Part shown: positions 14,810 to 16,412 of the stretch, in pieces
How positions within the stretch are numbered: position 1 is the stretch's first letter
Layout of the letters: every line of letters begins with the position of its first letter
Assembly: GCA_019136935.1 (NCBI GenBank)
Contig: JAGVTI010000195.1
Location: forward strand, 1-16,412
Reading direction: 5' to 3'
DNA from: Deltaproteobacteria bacterium
GTDB taxonomy: Bacteria; Desulfobacterota; Syntrophia; Syntrophales; JAAYKM01
DNA: 16,412 bases
Made by a program: the position numbers and the translations under genes
The notes under the pieces: generated by a model
What the model was told of the DNA's origin: nothing
The model's database searches: none
The model's input: only the letters and a program-made list of their open reading frames with translations

Positions 14810-14832
14810 TCGTAAAAAGTCCGTTTTCGTCA
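14810..14832 (+). repeat. Short dispersed repeat, GTAAAAAG[C/T]CCGTTTTC type, copy 2
   Basis: TCGTAAAAAGTCCGTTTTC followed by GTCA, matching the copy at 4752-4771. It is followed by AATCCGGGG, an echo of the ATTCCGGG repeats, so it may be a degraded member of the same composite intergenic repeat. Confidence 0.45.
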
Positions 14833-14863
14833 ATCCGGGGAGAGCAGCGAAAGATTCGGGCTG

Positions 14864-15196
14864 TCACTCCGTCTTCCGCTTCGCTTCTTTCTTTTTCGCT
14901 TTCAGAAGAGCTTTCGCTTCCTTCTTCTTCAACTTCAACGCGGCGGCGTCGGCCTTGGAATCCGACGGCGGTTTATTCTCCTGCAGAATCTGCTTTTCTC
15001 CCGACGGCGCCACCGGGTACAGGGACTTTTCCTCTCCCGGGGTGCGCGCCTCGTCCGGTTCACTCTTTTTTTTCCGCCTGACCCAGGCGATGACGTGCAA
15101 GGCGAAGGATTTCCCGAACTGGCCGATAAAACCGGCCACCAGGACAATCAAGACCCACTTGATCACCCCCCATGAAAAAACATCGGAAATGTCCAT
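14864..15196 (-). CDS. Small single-pass membrane protein with Lys/Ala-rich tail
   Basis: 110 residues, not recognised as a named family. Residues about 9-28 (GVIKWVLIVLVAGFIGQFGK) form one membrane segment. A charged middle follows, then a C-terminal stretch of lysine, alanine and glutamate (KKKEAKALLKAKKKEAKRK) likely to be helical and strongly basic, perhaps contacting nucleic acid or acidic lipids. The start at 15196 has GGGAGGG 9 bases upstream; an in-frame ATG at 15226 lacks such a site. It lies downstream of the decarboxylase beta subunit but beyond a strong terminator. The size and single-helix-plus-tail form recall OadG-type gamma subunits, but no sequence motif supports that. Confidence 0.7.
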   Translation of the reverse strand: MDISDVFSWGVIKWVLIVLVAGFIGQFGKSFALHVIAWVRRKKKSEPDEARTPGEEKSLYPVAPSGEKQILQENKPPSDSKADAAALKLKKKEAKALLKAKKKEAKRKTE

Positions 15197-15286
15197 TTCG
15201 GATGCCCTCCCGCGATTTTTAGGCATACATGATTCCGCTGTCGTTGACCACTGAATTTTTCAGGTGCCACAAGGAAGCGTGAAAAC

Positions 15287-15322
15287 AAAAAGGGGAAAGG
15301 CGTCTCGCCTCTCCCCTTTTTT
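15287..15322 (-). terminator. Strong Rho-independent terminator of the decarboxylase beta gene
   Basis: On the minus strand, GGGGAGAGGCG-AGA-CGCCTTTCCCC forms an 11-bp stem (one G-U pair) with a 3-base loop, followed by TTTTT; the other side starts with AAAAAA, so the hairpin can extend and may work in both directions. It lies 46 bases after the stop codon at 15369. Confidence 0.9.
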
Positions 15323-15368
15323 ATCCAGTTGCGCAGGGCCGATCGAAAGACCCCGCTCTACGTAAAAT

Positions 15369-16412
15369 TTAATGCGGGATGATTCCCATACCGGCCAAGA
15401 CGGAGAGCATGACCGCCGCGGCGATAACCGAACCGACCTGGCCACCGGCGTTGGCGCCCATGGCATGCATAAGCAGGAAGTTCTTCTTGTTCCATCTCTG
15501 GCCTTCCTTCTGGACGACGCGGGCCGCCATCGGGAACGCGGAGATCCCTGCCGAACCGATCAGCGGGTTGACCTTGCCGCCGGACACCAGATAAAGCACC
15601 TTGCCGAAGAGAATACCGCAGACCGTGTCCAGGCAGATGGCGATAAAGCCCAACCCGAGAATCATCAGGGTCTGGACCTTGAGGAAAGCGGCGCCGGACA
15701 TGGTTGCCCCGATGCACAGACCCAAAAACAGCGTCGTCACGTTGGCGATTTCATTTTCCGATGCCTTGGTCAAACGCGCCACGACACCCGATTCGCGCAT
15801 CAGGTTTCCCAGCATGATCGTCGCCAGCAGGGGCAAGCCCATGGGAGCGATCACCCCGCCGAGAACGGTAATCACCAGGGGGAAAAGAAGCTTGGTCATC
15901 TTGGAAACGGGCTTGGCCTGGGACTGCATCACCACCATGCGCTCCTTTTTCGTGGTCATGAACCGCATGATCGGGGGCTGAACGATCGGCACGAGGGACA
16001 TGTAGCAATAGGCCGCCACCGCCACGGCACCCAGGAGTTCCGGGGCGTACTTGGAGGTCACGTAAATCGCCGTCGGGCCGTCACAGGCGCCGATGACCCC
16101 GATGCAAACCGCGTGCATTTTGGGAAATCCGAGAGCCAGGGCCAACAGCAGGGTCAGGAAGATACCGAACTGACCGGCGGCGCCCAGAAGGAACGTCGAG
16201 GGCCGGGCTAAAACGGGGCCGAAGTCGGTCATGGCGCCGATGCCGATGAAGATCAACAGGGGGAACAACTCCGTTGCAATACCGGCGTCATAAATCACCT
16301 TGATGAACCCTTCCACACCCATGACATTGGAGAAGGGGATATTGACGATAATACACCCGAACCCGATAGGCAAAAGCAGAAGGGGCTCGCAGTCCTTCTT
16401 GATTCCCAGGTA
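15369..16412 (-). CDS. Sodium ion-translocating decarboxylase beta subunit (partial)
   Basis: 348 codons are in the window and the frame stays open at the right edge, so the N-terminus is missing. It is a polytopic membrane protein of the OadB/GcdB/MmdB family, which decarboxylates carboxybiotin and pumps Na+ across the membrane. The key aspartate is in GACDGPTAIYVTSKYAPELLG (codon 16082-16080), the conserved Y-x-S-L-V-P-I-x-QPP segment follows, and GSAGISAFPMAARVVQ near the end is the family's second ion/proton-binding block. Which decarboxylase it serves (oxaloacetate, glutaconyl-CoA, methylmalonyl-CoA) cannot be decided without the alpha subunit; in a syntrophic fatty- or aromatic-acid degrader glutaconyl-CoA decarboxylase would be natural. 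It is the last gene before the terminator. Confidence 0.93.
   Translation of the reverse strand, partial: YLGIKKDCEPLLLLPIGFGCIIVNIPFSNVMGVEGFIKVIYDAGIATELFPLLIFIGIGAMTDFGPVLARPSTFLLGAAGQFGIFLTLLLALALGFPKMHAVCIGVIGACDGPTAIYVTSKYAPELLGAVAVAAYCYMSLVPIVQPPIMRFMTTKKERMVVMQSQAKPVSKMTKLLFPLVITVLGGVIAPMGLPLLATIMLGNLMRESGVVARLTKASENEIANVTTLFLGLCIGATMSGAAFLKVQTLMILGLGFIAICLDTVCGILFGKVLYLVSGGKVNPLIGSAGISAFPMAARVVQKEGQRWNKKNFLLMHAMGANAGGQVGSVIAAAVMLSVLAGMGIIPH

Noticed and set aside
13795..15081. 428-codon open frame on the plus strand opposite trxB and the small membrane protein gene
   Set aside because: It spans two well-supported opposite-strand genes and has low-complexity content without motifs; a GC-driven shadow.

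Overview
The window is about 60% GC by eye, apart from its more AT-rich first ~460 bases. It reads as a stretch of a strictly anaerobic, selenium-using bacterium, most likely a deltaproteobacterium / Desulfobacterota of the Syntrophales or a related order. This is inferred from the gene set: a sodium-translocating decarboxylase beta subunit, an AmmeMemoRadiSam pair, a YedF/DUF3343 selenium cluster, a TPR/Ig-like protein of a type I associate with Geobacter and Syntrophus relatives, and dispersed ATTCCGGG...CCCGGAAT repeats. No single marker fixes the taxon.

Layout. Positions 1-430 (minus) hold decayed, deletion-joined remnants of glucose-1-phosphate cytidylyltransferase (rfbF) and CDP-glucose 4,6-dehydratase (rfbG), a relic of a surface-polysaccharide locus. 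At 560-1744 (plus) is a TPR protein with an Ig-like tail. At 1855-4662 (minus) is a two-gene operon: a radical SAM enzyme with a Tat signal and a CxxCH motif, then a MEMO1-AMMECR1 fusion with its own signal segment. At 5000-8044 (minus) is an operon cutA-glk-(metallophosphoesterase + nucleotidyltransferase fusion), with a recognisable promoter and a TGATG overlap. Divergent from it, 8264-10492 (plus), lie a possible 34-residue leader peptide, a class V cysteine desulfurase, yedF and a DUF3343 gene, together a selenium/sulfur-handling set. From 14775 down to 10589 (minus) come trxB, lgt, a CoA-disulfide reductase/NADH oxidase-type flavoprotein and a SpoU-family RNA methyltransferase. The right end (minus) carries the decarboxylase beta subunit (partial), a strong terminator and a small single-membrane-segment protein.

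The most important observation is the flavoprotein at 11498-12832. A naive reading gives two pieces split by a TGA, but the TGA is in frame, sits where the family has its redox-active cysteine (residue 44), and is followed at once by a hairpin whose GGU loop lies 19-21 nt after the UGA. That is the same spacing as I count in the E. coli fdhF SECIS. I annotate it as one selenocysteine-containing protein. The desulfurase/YedF/DUF3343 cluster about 1 kb away fits this, since those families are associated with selenium metabolism.

Secondary points of interest are the exported form of the AmmeMemoRadiSam system, the phosphoesterase-nucleotidyltransferase fusion co-transcribed with glucokinase, and several families of short dispersed inverted repeats.
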